Below, in pieces: positions 1 to 13,732 of a stretch of DNA of 64,000 nucleotides. The notes beneath the pieces are model-generated. The model worked only from the letters and a program-made list of their open reading frames with translations. It did not search any database and was not told the DNA's origin. The stretch lies in NCBI RefSeq assembly GCF_000090795.2, contig NW_003546299.1:278666-342665 (forward strand), in the 5' to 3' direction. How positions within the stretch are numbered: the first letter of the stretch is position 1; every line of letters begins with the position of its first letter. A program made the position numbers and the translations under genes. The stretch comes from Amphimedon queenslandica (taxonomy: Eukaryota > Porifera > Demospongiae > Haplosclerida > Niphatidae).

Positions 1-3810
<3,810 letters not shown>

Positions 3811-4195
3811 TGGGGTGGTGGGGGTTTCATTTTTTGTTACACGGTTTCTCAAATTAGTTTATTATTGATAATTTTTGTAATTTATTTTTCATTTCATTCA
3901 TTTTTCTACTCTCCCTCCTCCTCCCCAACCTTCCCGTGCAGTTACTTCACTACAATTGGATTTTAAATGAATTTTATTTTTCAAAAAAAAAGAACCTAAA
4001 TAAACTCTTGACAACTAAAGAGTTAGCATGCGCTCCTAAAGAGCACATAAAAAAACTAATAAATAAATCAGGGGAAATTGAGATAGTGAAAAAAAGCAAA
4101 AAAAAGGCCTAAAACTAAACTACGTTAATGTTCGTGTAATGTCTCAGCCAGTGAGTACATTACTAGGCAAAGAACAGGCTTCAATCCTTCATCCT
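3811..4195. other. Convergent 3' intergenic region, IRE1/dispanin
   Basis: AT-rich DNA between two convergent stop codons. It holds a T-rich stretch, A-runs and a candidate poly(A) signal AATAAA at 3999-4004 for IRE1. No open frame or RNA gene was seen. Confidence 0.6.
3999..4004 (+). promoter_or_regulatory. Candidate poly(A) signal of IRE1
   Basis: AATAAA lies about 190 bp after the IRE1 stop and after a T-rich 3' UTR-like stretch. It is the best-placed signal in the gap. Confidence 0.5.
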
Positions 4196-6998
4196 CTATG
4201 TCATTGCGAGAGCGCAGATGATGACAAAGAGGGCCATGAAGACTGTGATGATGGAACCGACGATGCAATTGATGGTGTACTTGTCAAACCTCTCAGCATC
4301 TTCGACTTGTCCGGTCTTGCTGGCATAGAGAGCCTAGTTGCAACAAAGAATATCGATTTAATAATGCTAAAGGATGAATGTGCTTACTCTCAGGGCACAG
4401 ATAAGAGCTGGGGTGGTGCATAAGAGGGTAATGACTGTCCCGAATATGGCACAGAAAACCGTGAGGACCACGGTAAAGGTAACGTAATGATCACGAGCAA
4501 TAAGGGCCCTAAAGTGTGCAAGTAGGCGAGTGTCCTCTTTCTCTTCCTCAGGATCCATGTCAGGGATTTGGATGGTGACCTGCCTTCCCTGAGACTGAGA
4601 GAGAGAGAGTGAGAGTGGACGTATAAATAATAATTCACAACTTCCCACACCCGCATAGTACTAGTTATTACTATTTTTAGTATTTAGCACTGTAAACATT
4701 GAAGGCTCTTGACTGCTAAAGGAGGTAATTGAAACGAAACCTTTACATGTAGTAACACGTCATGGAATGTGTCTGATGTATGCACATAGATACACGTGCA
4801 TGAGAGTGGGTATACATAAGGACACGTGGATGTGAATGGGCACACGTGGATGTGAATGGGCACACACGTGTAGCTAAAACAACTGAACTCCATTATCTAA
4901 AGCATTATCTCAAGTAAAAACAGCCGCACAAGCTGTACGACATATATGCTTGTGGTTAAATCTAAATGCTACATTGTTAATGGGTAGGCTATGCATGTAC
5001 ACATAATAATCCCAAGACCTATAGCTACATGCATTACCGATTGCTGGGATGGATCTGGCAATGGCATAGGAGAAGGGTCTGTCAATGGTATAGGAGAAGG
5101 ATTTTGCGATGGTATAGGAAGCAATGGTATAGGAGGCAATGGTATTGGAGAAGGATCTGGCTGACCTGTAAGAGACTAAATAATCAATACCCTAACTCCT
5201 TCTCCACTTACCTGACTGCTCCTTTTGAGGGGCTGGCTTTTCAACAGGTGCAGGGTGAACTGCATTAAGACGACGTCCTATGTTTAGACGAGGAGGCACC
5301 TTAAGGTAACTCATGATAACCTCAGGAGTCTGGACTGGTGGTGGATTAGTGGGCGCCTGCTGAAGATGACAACCGGATGAACCTAAGACAATGGTTTCGA
5401 GATCCTCAACATCCTCGATGTCCTCCTCGTTGTTGTTGCAATTGTTGTCCTCCTTGTTGTTGTTGCCCTCCTTGTTGCTGCTATCCTCTTTGTCGTTGTT
5501 GTCTTCCTTGATGTTGTTGTCCCTTTTTTTGTTGTTGTCCTCCTCATTGTTGTTGTTGTCCTCCCTAATGATGTTGCCATTGTTGTCCTCCTCGTTGTTG
5601 TTGTCCTCCTCGCTGTTGTTGTCCTCCTCGCTGTTGTTGTCTTCCTCGTTGTTGTTGTCCTCCTCGCTGTTGTTGTCCTCCTCGTTGTTGTTGTCCTCCT
5701 CGCTGTTGTTGTCCTCCTCGCTGTTGTTGTCTTCCTCGTTGTTGTTGTCCTCCTCGCTGTTGTTGTCCTCCTCGTTGTTGTTGTCCTCCTCGCTGTTGTT
5801 GTCCTCCTCGCTGTTGTTGTCCTCCTCGCTGTTGTTGTCCTCCTCGCTGTTGTTGTCTTCCTCATTGTTGTTGTCCTCCTCGCTGTTGTTGTCCTCCTCG
5901 TTGTTGTTGTCCTCCTCGTTGTTGTTGTCCTCCTCACTGATGTTGTATATATACCCCTCAATGTAGTTGTCCCCCCCGCTGATGTTGTATATATACCCCT
6001 CAATGTAGTTGTCCCCCTCGCTGATGTTGTATATATACTCCTCAATGTAGTTGTCCTCCTCGCTGATGTTGTACTCCTCAATGTTGTTGTCCTCCTCGCT
6101 GTTGTAATTGTCATCTTTATCTGTGGCATCGTTCTCTTCCTCATATTCGTCGGCTGAGGATGCCTCGCTGACATTATGTATGCCATCATTCTTATTATTC
6201 CCGATGAGACCATTGAACAGCGAATAAATATCAAGTCCTGGTAGATAAGGCACCTCATCTCCATCATCATCATCATCGCTGGGAAGAGCATCATAATCGA
6301 CAACAGTGATTATAGGAATCTCAAACTCGCGTGGCACAAGAGTAAAAGTATCAATCCTCCTACCCTTCCTCTTATAGCAATAAGGCAACTCGTCTTCCTC
6401 TGATATTGGAGTGAGGTAAATGGTCTCGTAATCATCGCCATCAAACTCAGCATCGCTGTCATCGCTTGGGACGGAGTACTCATCTGCAGGAGCAAGGATA
6501 CCCCTCCTCCTGTAGGGGACATCCAAGTAATCCATGCAATCAGTGTCATCGGGGATATGCTGCAAGTAGTCTTGATAGAGGTTTGCAGGGTAATCTTTCT
6601 CGAGCTTTGCGAGTGACTTTGGGAGGCATTTCTTCTGGCAGCACGGCTTTTTGCAGAGTGCAGAGCAAAGATTGGGATTTAGTGGGAGCTCCTCAGACCC
6701 GAAGGAGTTGTCAACAACTATTGAAGGAACTTCATCCGTTTCTTCATTTGGCTCTGGCAGATCATCAAGAGAGGGAGGAGAAGGAGTCTTCCTGAGCCTC
6801 ATGAGCTGCTCGGTAATGTCATCATCAAAATCGATGTCCTACAGAATGAAAATTGTTTTTATAAAAAAAACATTATAATATATACACGTACTTCATATAT
6901 ACTGCCAACCTTTTCAAGTGGCATTGGGCTGTTTGGTTCTGGAAAAGAAAGAAAAGAGTTTTTAAAAATTTTACAACTCCTGCCTTACCTTCCTCCAT
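4196..6998 (-). CDS. CD225/dispanin protein with long acidic repeat arm
   Basis: Six exons close in one frame: 6989-6998, 6892-6938, 5212-6838, 5038-5165, 4388-4588 and 4196-4333, giving 716 residues. The start MEEEPNSPMPLEKVG lies in a 10-bp coding exon. Residues 20-560 form a very acidic arm: a Cys-containing patch (LCSALCKKPCCQKKC), many DD/EE clusters, three copies of an ISEGDNYIEGYIYN-type unit, then about 20 copies of EEDNNS/EEDNNN. A short proline-rich exon follows (DPSPIPLPPIPLLPIP). The C-terminal 110 residues are a CD225/dispanin domain with two hydrophobic segments: DHYVTFTVVLTVFCAIFG, then the ALYASKTGQVEDAERFDKY loop and the second segment ending in ALAMT. IFITM/dispanin proteins are small membrane proteins of vesicle and fusion control; an arm this long is unusual. 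Membrane insertion is inferred, and the role of the arm is unknown. Confidence 0.85.
5575..5935 (-). repeat. Coding minisatellite EEDNN(S/N), 18-bp unit
   Basis: About 20 tandem 18-bp units inside the acidic-arm exon encode EEDNNS or EEDNNN. The S/N order reads N N S N S S S S N S N S S N S N S S N. The five-unit block NSNSS therefore occurs twice in a row, a 90-bp higher-order repeat. A synonymous CTTCCTC variant recurs 90 bp apart (5641, 5731), which fits block duplication. All six frames stay open here, producing long false frames. Confidence 0.95.
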
Positions 6999-7135
6999 TG
7001 GCTCGGTTTAGTTAGGGTATTTGCCAGAGAGGAGCTTTGGCGACCTCCTAGCAAATGAAGCGAGATTGCGCCGGTTGGCGGGTAAAATAGGCTCCTTGTT
7101 ATGGGCGTGGCTTGTTTCTATGACATCGAAACAAG
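6999..7135. promoter_or_regulatory. Divergent promoter region, dispanin / B9D1
   Basis: 137 bp separate the start codons of two head-to-head genes. It is relatively GC-rich for this window (GCGCCGGTTGGCGGG near 7070-7083), as expected of a shared TATA-less promoter. No TATA box was seen. Confidence 0.5.
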
Positions 7136-9315
7136 ATGGCCGTCAGACCTCCTGTTAGTAAAAGTAATGTTTTCTTGCTCATGGTGACTGGAGAGATAGA
7201 GTCAGCAGAGGTACAAGCCGAGTGATAGTTCATATTTTATTTTTTATTTGTAGTTTCCAGAGTACGATGGGCTGTACTGTAACTTTTCATTCTTTTACGG
7301 TCAAGATTGGACTGTTTTATCAGTAAGCCAGTTCTCCCTTGTCCTCTTTGCATATTCTTAATGTTAGAATTCATCTGAAGGCATTACTCAAACTTCTATG
7401 AGGGGATCCTCTCCGGCAAGTAACTTTGTTTGGAATTTTCCAATTGACGTCACTTTTAAAAGCACCAATCCATTTGGATGTAAGGGATTGACTGTACAAT
7501 ACTGTAGAACTCGACCGTTGTTTATCCATAGCATCCAAATAGAGTGGCCATGTGGCCATTTTAATTACATAATAAATAAAATTAACATTAATTAATTAAG
7601 ATTAAAATTTTTTAATAAGCATCCACTTATTTGTGAATTTAAAGTCAGTAAAGTTACATGTATTTCTACATGTATTCTGCAACTGAAAAATGGACTTTTT
7701 TGTGTGTGTTTTTGAATAATAGTATAATTATTATTAATGTTATTAATTTTTTGCAAATCTTGTAGGGCCCCAGATAGTGGTCAGTGTGTATGGAGTCAAT
7801 TCATTGGGGAGGGATGAAGTGAGAGGATATGGTAGCATTCATTTACCTGTTACTCCTGGAAGGTATGATAGTGCATGAAAAACTTTATTAGTTCCAAAGG
7901 CCTAGCAACATTTGTGGCTACTTTGATATACATGTAAATGTATTATACACTGTACATGTTTAGAAAGTTTGAGCTGATTCTAATCAAGATTGGATTTTTT
8001 TACAAAATTTTAAAGTTCCTCCAAAATTGGGCCAAAGGTCCCTGTACTATAGTACAGGGACATTGGTCAAATTTTGCCAAAAATGACTAGGAGAGAATTT
8101 TTTATTTTTATAATTCTTTCTCATGCATAGATATGTTCTTATGTTGTGTAGCAAGTTTGAGCTGATTCTGATCAAAATTAGATTTTTTACGAATTTTTAA
8201 AGTCACTCAAAAGTTTAGGCCAAAGTCCCTATACTATAGTACAGGGACTTTAGGCAAATTTTGCAAAAAAAATTTGCGAGAGAATTCCTCACTTTAATAC
8301 TCTTTTTGATACATATAGATGAACTTATGTTGCATAGAAAGTTTGAGCTGATTCCGATCAAAATTGGATTTTATACAAAAGTTTTTAAGTTGTTCCAAAC
8401 CAAATTTTGTCAAAAATGAAAAGTATACAGAATTCACCATTTAATAATTTTTTGATACATACATGTATGCGGGCGCGGTTGCCGTAGATTCTTAACAATA
8501 ATTCCCAGCACATGTTTCTTGTTTTTAATCATTGTAAATATTGTTGAGACTATACAACCGTTGATCTTTCTGTTTTCTCTATGGCTGTTGGTTTTACATC
8601 AACATGGTTGTTTATGATGCTATTTCAGTTATCATAAACACACACTATGCATTTTAAGCAAGAATGTAGTAAATATTTCTAAATTTTTAGTTTCGGTAAA
8701 TCCATGTCTTTTTGTATGGGCTTATGTTTACGTATAGGATATGCACATGTAGTGTAGCAATGACTTCAGAAAGTTCAGATGCTGAGTGCTAATCAAATAT
8801 AATAATGATACAAGAGTATTATGCAAAATTAGAACCAGTGGATACAGTTAATTAACTCAGTAGTTAATTGTTTGTTCTTTTCTTCAAACTAACACACACA
8901 CACGTACACAATTTCACAGACATAGTCTTGATATTGATATGTTTGTCCCAGAACCCGCTTCAAAACTTCAAAAACTTGTTAGGTAAGAACATGCTATTAA
9001 TATTATTGCAATTGAATTAACTTTTCACGTTCTGATGTTAAGAAATAATAATTATATTCAAGATTTTATGCATTTTTGTAGTTGGTTAATTGGCCCACGA
9101 CCCGAACTAGTTGATCCTAAGTTTGTGGCAAGAGGCGAAGGAAGAGAAAGTAAGAAAATGTTTTTACGCAGAGAATCGTTATTATCATTTATACCTTAGT
9201 CACTAGAGTCTCGTCGCAAGGTTTTGTACGTGCAAATGTCAACATTGTCATGAAGGACTTTTCAAAGCAAGGCTATCGTAATGGGACAGAACGCTTTTCA
9301 AATAATTCATCTTGA
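7136..9315 (+). CDS. B9D1: B9D1, ciliary transition-zone B9 domain protein
   Basis: Part of the B9/MKS complex at the ciliary transition zone, with B9D2, MKS1 and tectonics. Seven exons join in frame (7136-7210, 7254-7322, 7368-7479, 7766-7862, 8920-8982, 9082-9149, 9200-9315) to give 199 residues, near the usual 204 for B9D1. The B9 domain fills the protein. Clear family signatures are [71 protein letters not shown] and [19 protein letters not shown]. The start, [19 protein letters not shown], matches the family N-terminus. The 1.06-kb intron before exon 5 holds copies of the palindromic repeat family. It leads a same-strand run of four genes. Presence fits a flagellated animal such as a sponge with choanocytes. 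Confidence 0.96.
7960..8460 (+). repeat. Palindromic intronic repeat family, 2-3 units in B9D1
   Basis: Degenerate tandem units of about 187 bp in a B9D1 intron. Each has AAGTTTGAGCTGATTCTGAT, an A/T stretch, and the 20-bp palindrome CCCTGTACTATAGTACAGGG (8040-8059, perfect; 8227-8246, one mismatch). Related units occur elsewhere in this window in both orientations. Confidence 0.85.
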
Positions 9316-9515
9316 TAAATTATCATTAAAATAATTTTTATCATCTGTGATTGTTTAATTAGAATATTTACGGTATGACACTATGTGTTAATTAGCTGTG
9401 CGAGCAGAGCTGTAGTGAACTAACTTTTGCTTGAAAGTGGGTCAAGCTCAAGAATAGACTAGCTCAAGAAGGATACACTAACTTCAGTGCTAATTCAAAA
9501 ACTCTTCCTCTTGAA

Positions 9516-12501
9516 ATGGATATTGTCAGGGCATCATATCCTTATGCTTGCAGTACCTCTGGGCCCGGCGGTGGGAGTAAAGGCCAGCTTGTCTTCCCTG
9601 AAGGTGCTGTATTGTTGGTGGCAGAAAGGTCGGATGATGGCTGGTGCAGGGGATACTCTGCAGGCAATCAAGGCTGGTTCCCTGCATCTTACGTCTCTCC
9701 AATAACGCCAGAACAACTCCTAGTGGTAAGCCAGCCGAGCGTGGAATGCACATCACACTTGTGTTTGTTTTAGTGTCTTAGCTGTGTTTTGAGACATGTG
9801 TTTTCTTTGATTATCTAACATGTGTTTTTTATAATCATGCATGCAGCATTCAGTGAATCCTGTAGCATTGAACAGCATCCTTCGCTCGCCCTCATGGACA
9901 GTTTATGCAACAGTGGAGGGGAAGCTCTATTATGTGAACAATAACTCAAAAGGTGACAGAGTTTTCATTATTATTATATGATTATCATTAAAACTTCTGC
10001 TGTCCATGTCAGCATCTTTCCTCATAACCAGCTTCATGTAGTTATAGGCAATGAATGAAGGATTCATATTCATTGATTGCTGATATTTACTAATGAACAA
10101 TGGCCTCAAGTAATTCATTGACATTTTGACTTGCACTGTAGGCCATATTCCATATTTTCATTTCCATCCACACCCAAGAGGCCTCAAAATCTAATAATTT
10201 TATTTTGGTAATGGAGACACTAGAGCATTGCCTTAAAGTACCCTTGTTTAAGGTTTTTGGTCATCGCCTCTCCCAAGCTATTGACACAGTATTATAAAGA
10301 GCGCATAATTATGTACTCTGCATAGATGTTATGTTTACCACTGATGGCAGTATATAAAAGCTAGGTTCTAACTTACTATACTCTCTTTTGTTAAAAAGTA
10401 TTATTATACTATCATTTTTATCCCTAGAGACATCTTGGACACTGCCTAGTCCTCCAGGCAATAGTTTAGATACACTGAGTGTCCCAACTGAGAAATCACC
10501 TCTTCATGTGTCAAACGGGGTCGCAATGAGAAGTAAGGAAATACTTTAAACTGCACAGTTAATATCTTTTTTATGCATGGTAGGGAAAACAATGAAAGAG
10601 GCAAGGATGCATTATTAATTAGGATAGTCCTTATTTTAATATTTGTATTATCTTTTTGTAGGCCGAGAAACCCAAGAAAGCGAAATATCGAATTGTGAGT
10701 TGATATTATGGTCCTGCCAATGTTTCATTGTTTATGTAGGTCAATGGTATTACTTTCTGTATCGAAGGCGGCGAGCCTCAGGAGTTAATGAATCCTCAGG
10801 CACCTTCCTACATTGATTACTTTTGGGTAAGAATTTAGGGCAAATGTAGACTACAATGCTTTGGTTTCATTCATTGTATGGCGAGAATGATCACTGCACG
10901 GTATTTTAAAAATAATTTTGAGATATTCAAAATTGGAATAAATCAATTTTGAAAGTTTATTTTACAATCTAGTCTGATAAAGGGGATCGAAGTGGTTTTG
11001 ACGTTATAAGAGAGAAGCACGTCCAAGGGAAAGACGTTATCAAGGAGATGATGGATTTCTTCAAAGAAAGGTCTCATTGTTCTAATAATAGCATATTGCT
11101 GATATCATTATTGCATTGCAGAGCTGCCATTGAAGAGCAATATGCACGCAACCTAAACAAACTGTCAAAATCCACTCATGGTGAACAGGAAGAAGGGTTA
11201 GTGTGAACTTCTTCCACTATCTGTAGTAGCTAGTCCTCCTTTTTGTATTTTACATGCCTATGCAGAACTTTATTGGCTGCATGGAAGTCACTCAAGGCTG
11301 AATTAAGACAGAGATCAGAGGCACACAGCAAGTTTGCCAGCAAGGTACATTAGCCTGAATATCTCATATTGTTACCATGGAATGGATATTGTATTGAAAA
11401 ACTTTGCAGATAACAGAAACGATTGAAAAGCCACTGTTTGAATTTAAAGAATCACAGAAGACAGATAGGAAGCATGTATGTATATTTATTTTTGTGTCCA
11501 TATGGAGAGTATTGTGACAATTATTTGTTTGTTTAATTTTAGCATGAGCAACTTTTGGAGAAATCGAGAAAGCAATTGCAGTCACTTGATGCAGCCATTG
11601 ATAAAGTATGTTGTATCTTTAGGCATAATAAAGGCAGCTCTTGCTATTATTATTGTTATCATTACTAATAATAAATTTTGTACAGGCTAAACAGTCATTG
11701 AATGGGTTGGTAAAAACAAGCGGCAAGATGAAAAGGGTATGTTTATTCGAGCTATTAATAATATTATTGCTCTCATCTTTATACACAGCAAAGCAGCATA
11801 AATGGAGATGTAAAGATTGGTCAGTACTGCCTGAGTATTATAGCATATATATTCTTAATACTCTCCTTATAGGAGACGACATGAAAAAGTTGGAAGCAAC
11901 ATATAACCAGGCTCAAAGACTTTGGGTGGATAATATGATTGCAGCTTGTAGAGTAAGTAGCTCTTTCATTTTCTCTGCTCTCAAAGTTGCCTTATTCAAT
12001 TATGATTGTGTTGATAATATAAAAACATAGTAAAATAAATGCTCTATTATGCTTTACCATAAATTATGCTCTACCATAAATTCTTACCTCAAAGCAATAT
12101 AATATTCTTTCTTCTTAATGTATTAGGATTTCGAGCGCCATGAAGAAGAACGCTCTGCTTATCTAAAGGACCGGTTTCTTGCTTACATTGATCTCTGCGT
12201 TGAAGCACAAGAAACAACAGCACAGGTAGCTAGAGCTGAAATGAACATTCATATCATACAGAATAGAACACTCACTGTATGCATAGTATAAAGGAAAAGA
12301 CATGTATCGAGTTTTTATGTTGCATGTTACTATCTAACAGTATAAATGATATGTGCTGGTATTTATTTGTTATTTTAGGCTTTGACTTATTCTACAAATA
12401 TGGTTGACAATATAAATAAAAAAGCAGACAGGGAATTCTTCATCAAAAAGAAAGGGACAGGTACACTAAGACCTGTTGACAGAGTCATACTTGAAACTTG
12501 A
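9516..12501 (+). CDS. GAS7: GAS7-like SH3 / WW-like / F-BAR protein
   Basis: Cytoskeletal adaptor that shapes membrane and binds actin. Fourteen exons give about 410 residues. Residues 1-68 form an SH3 domain (VRASYPYA, LVFPEGAVLLV, DDGWCRGY, NQGWFPASYV). A WW-like segment follows (SWTVYATVEGKLYYVNNNSK then ETSWTLP), then a Ser/Pro linker and an F-BAR domain from YIDYFWSDKGDRSGFDVI through EEQYARNLNKLSK, LLAAWKSLKAELRQRSEAH and NQAQRLWVDNMIAACRDFER to the terminal KKKGTGTLRPVDR. The order SH3-WW-F-BAR is typical of GAS7. The junction between exon 11 (from 11686) and exon 12 (11873-11952) keeps frame only if a GC-AG donor at 11723 is used; the nearby GT donor at 11737 breaks the frame. It starts 200 bp after the B9D1 stop. 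An upstream non-coding first exon is possible. Confidence 0.88.
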
Positions 12502-12637
12502 AACTAAATTAACAAACCTTCATTATTATTTGTTTTTATTATTCATTTTGTGTGACAGCGATTTCCTTTTTAAAAAAATTTTATTTATGGGAGTGGTCAT
12601 CATCATACACGTGTTTCCTGTCCTGTGAGTCCTGTCG

Positions 12638-13614
12638 ATGGCTGAAAAGAAGACTCCCGTTGGCCATGGAACGGGAAAGAAGCAACAACAGCAGCTTACA
12701 GGTTACGAGCGAGCAGCTTTAGTGTGGTGATTAATAGCAATTGGGCTAGTTTATAGGAAGAGGCTTTATAATATGTGTGGCTCCCGTTTAGCTCTTTTTG
12801 CTGACTGTATTAAAATTGTGCTGGCACGGTAATTTCGGTCAAATGACTTTTTACATGTAGGAGGTTTGTGCTTGCTTCCTCTGCCCACTTCTAGCAATTC
12901 TTTGCGTTGCCTTTTTATGTAATGACAGTTTGTACAGGAGACAATGGCAGAGACAGTGCTAAAATGTGCTTCATAACTCGTGATTTATGTATTGATGTGT
13001 TTCTTTATTATCTTTATAGGGCAACATTCTTTTCAGAAGGACAGATATGGAAGAGCGTAAGTACTTTAAAAAACATTGAAATTTATTTTTGTTATTTATT
13101 AATTATTTTAGCGGTCAGTCTCACGGCTCTGAAAGTATGAACTGGAGAGAACCGAATTCCTCCTCGTCAAATTCCTCTAAATCATTTTCTCCTCAAATGT
13201 TTCATTCGCCATCATCAACATTCTCTCAATATAAAGACATGCCACCATCACAGGATCATATTGATAATGTTGCTTTCTTGAGTTCACGTATGCAAAGATG
13301 TTCTCATTTTCTTTTGTTTGTATAACATTATGTATTTTTATGCCTTTAAGAGCACAGATTTTTGAGTACTGAGCATTTGAAAATTTATGCTTATTTCTAT
13401 TCTTGAAATTTTTGAATATCTTTATGCTTCCATGCATTGATGCTATGTTTTTACATTTCTGTTTATGTGAATCTTGTACATTGCTTTTCTTTTTTCTGCT
13501 TTATAGGTTGGCAAGCAATTCCTTCGGAGCTTAAACGTAAGGCCTTTATGATATAGCATGTCCTTATCTCTTCTTCTAGGTACTCCTACTAGACAAATGC
13601 CATCTACTCAATAA
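12638..13614 (+). CDS. Small Ser-rich protein, candidate MCRIP family
   Basis: Five short exons (12638-12701, 13020-13056, 13112-13287, 13507-13536, 13580-13614) join in frame to 113 residues with a stop at 13612-13614. The N-terminus is basic and Gln-rich (MAEKKTPVGHGTGKKQQQQL). The middle is Ser-rich (NSSSSNSSKSFSPQMF). Near the C-terminus HIDNVAFLSSRWQ matches the spacing H-x-[DE]-N-V-x-F-x4-W-Q of MCRIP1/MCRIP2 (FAM195), small proteins that bind CtBP and mRNA-decay and stress-granule factors. Splice borders are good throughout (GTAAGT at 13057, GTATGC at 13288). It sits 136 bp after the GAS7-like stop and 118 bp before DUS1L. The family call rests on one short motif, so it remains tentative; the gene itself is well supported. 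Confidence 0.6.
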
Positions 13615-13732
13615 CAATTATTATTAATCAATAATCACGCTATGTTTGTTCTGAAAAATTAAATGAATTGACACGTGTATACACGTGACCCATTTTCCGC
13701 ATAACTCCGTCCTTTTTGTAAAACTTGTCAAC

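Noticed and set aside
5383-6303. Long open frames of Thr/Arg and Leu/Ser repeats on both strands
   Set aside because: They are shadow frames of the 18-bp EEDNN(S/N) repeat; only the acidic frame has spliced continuations to a start and a CD225 end.
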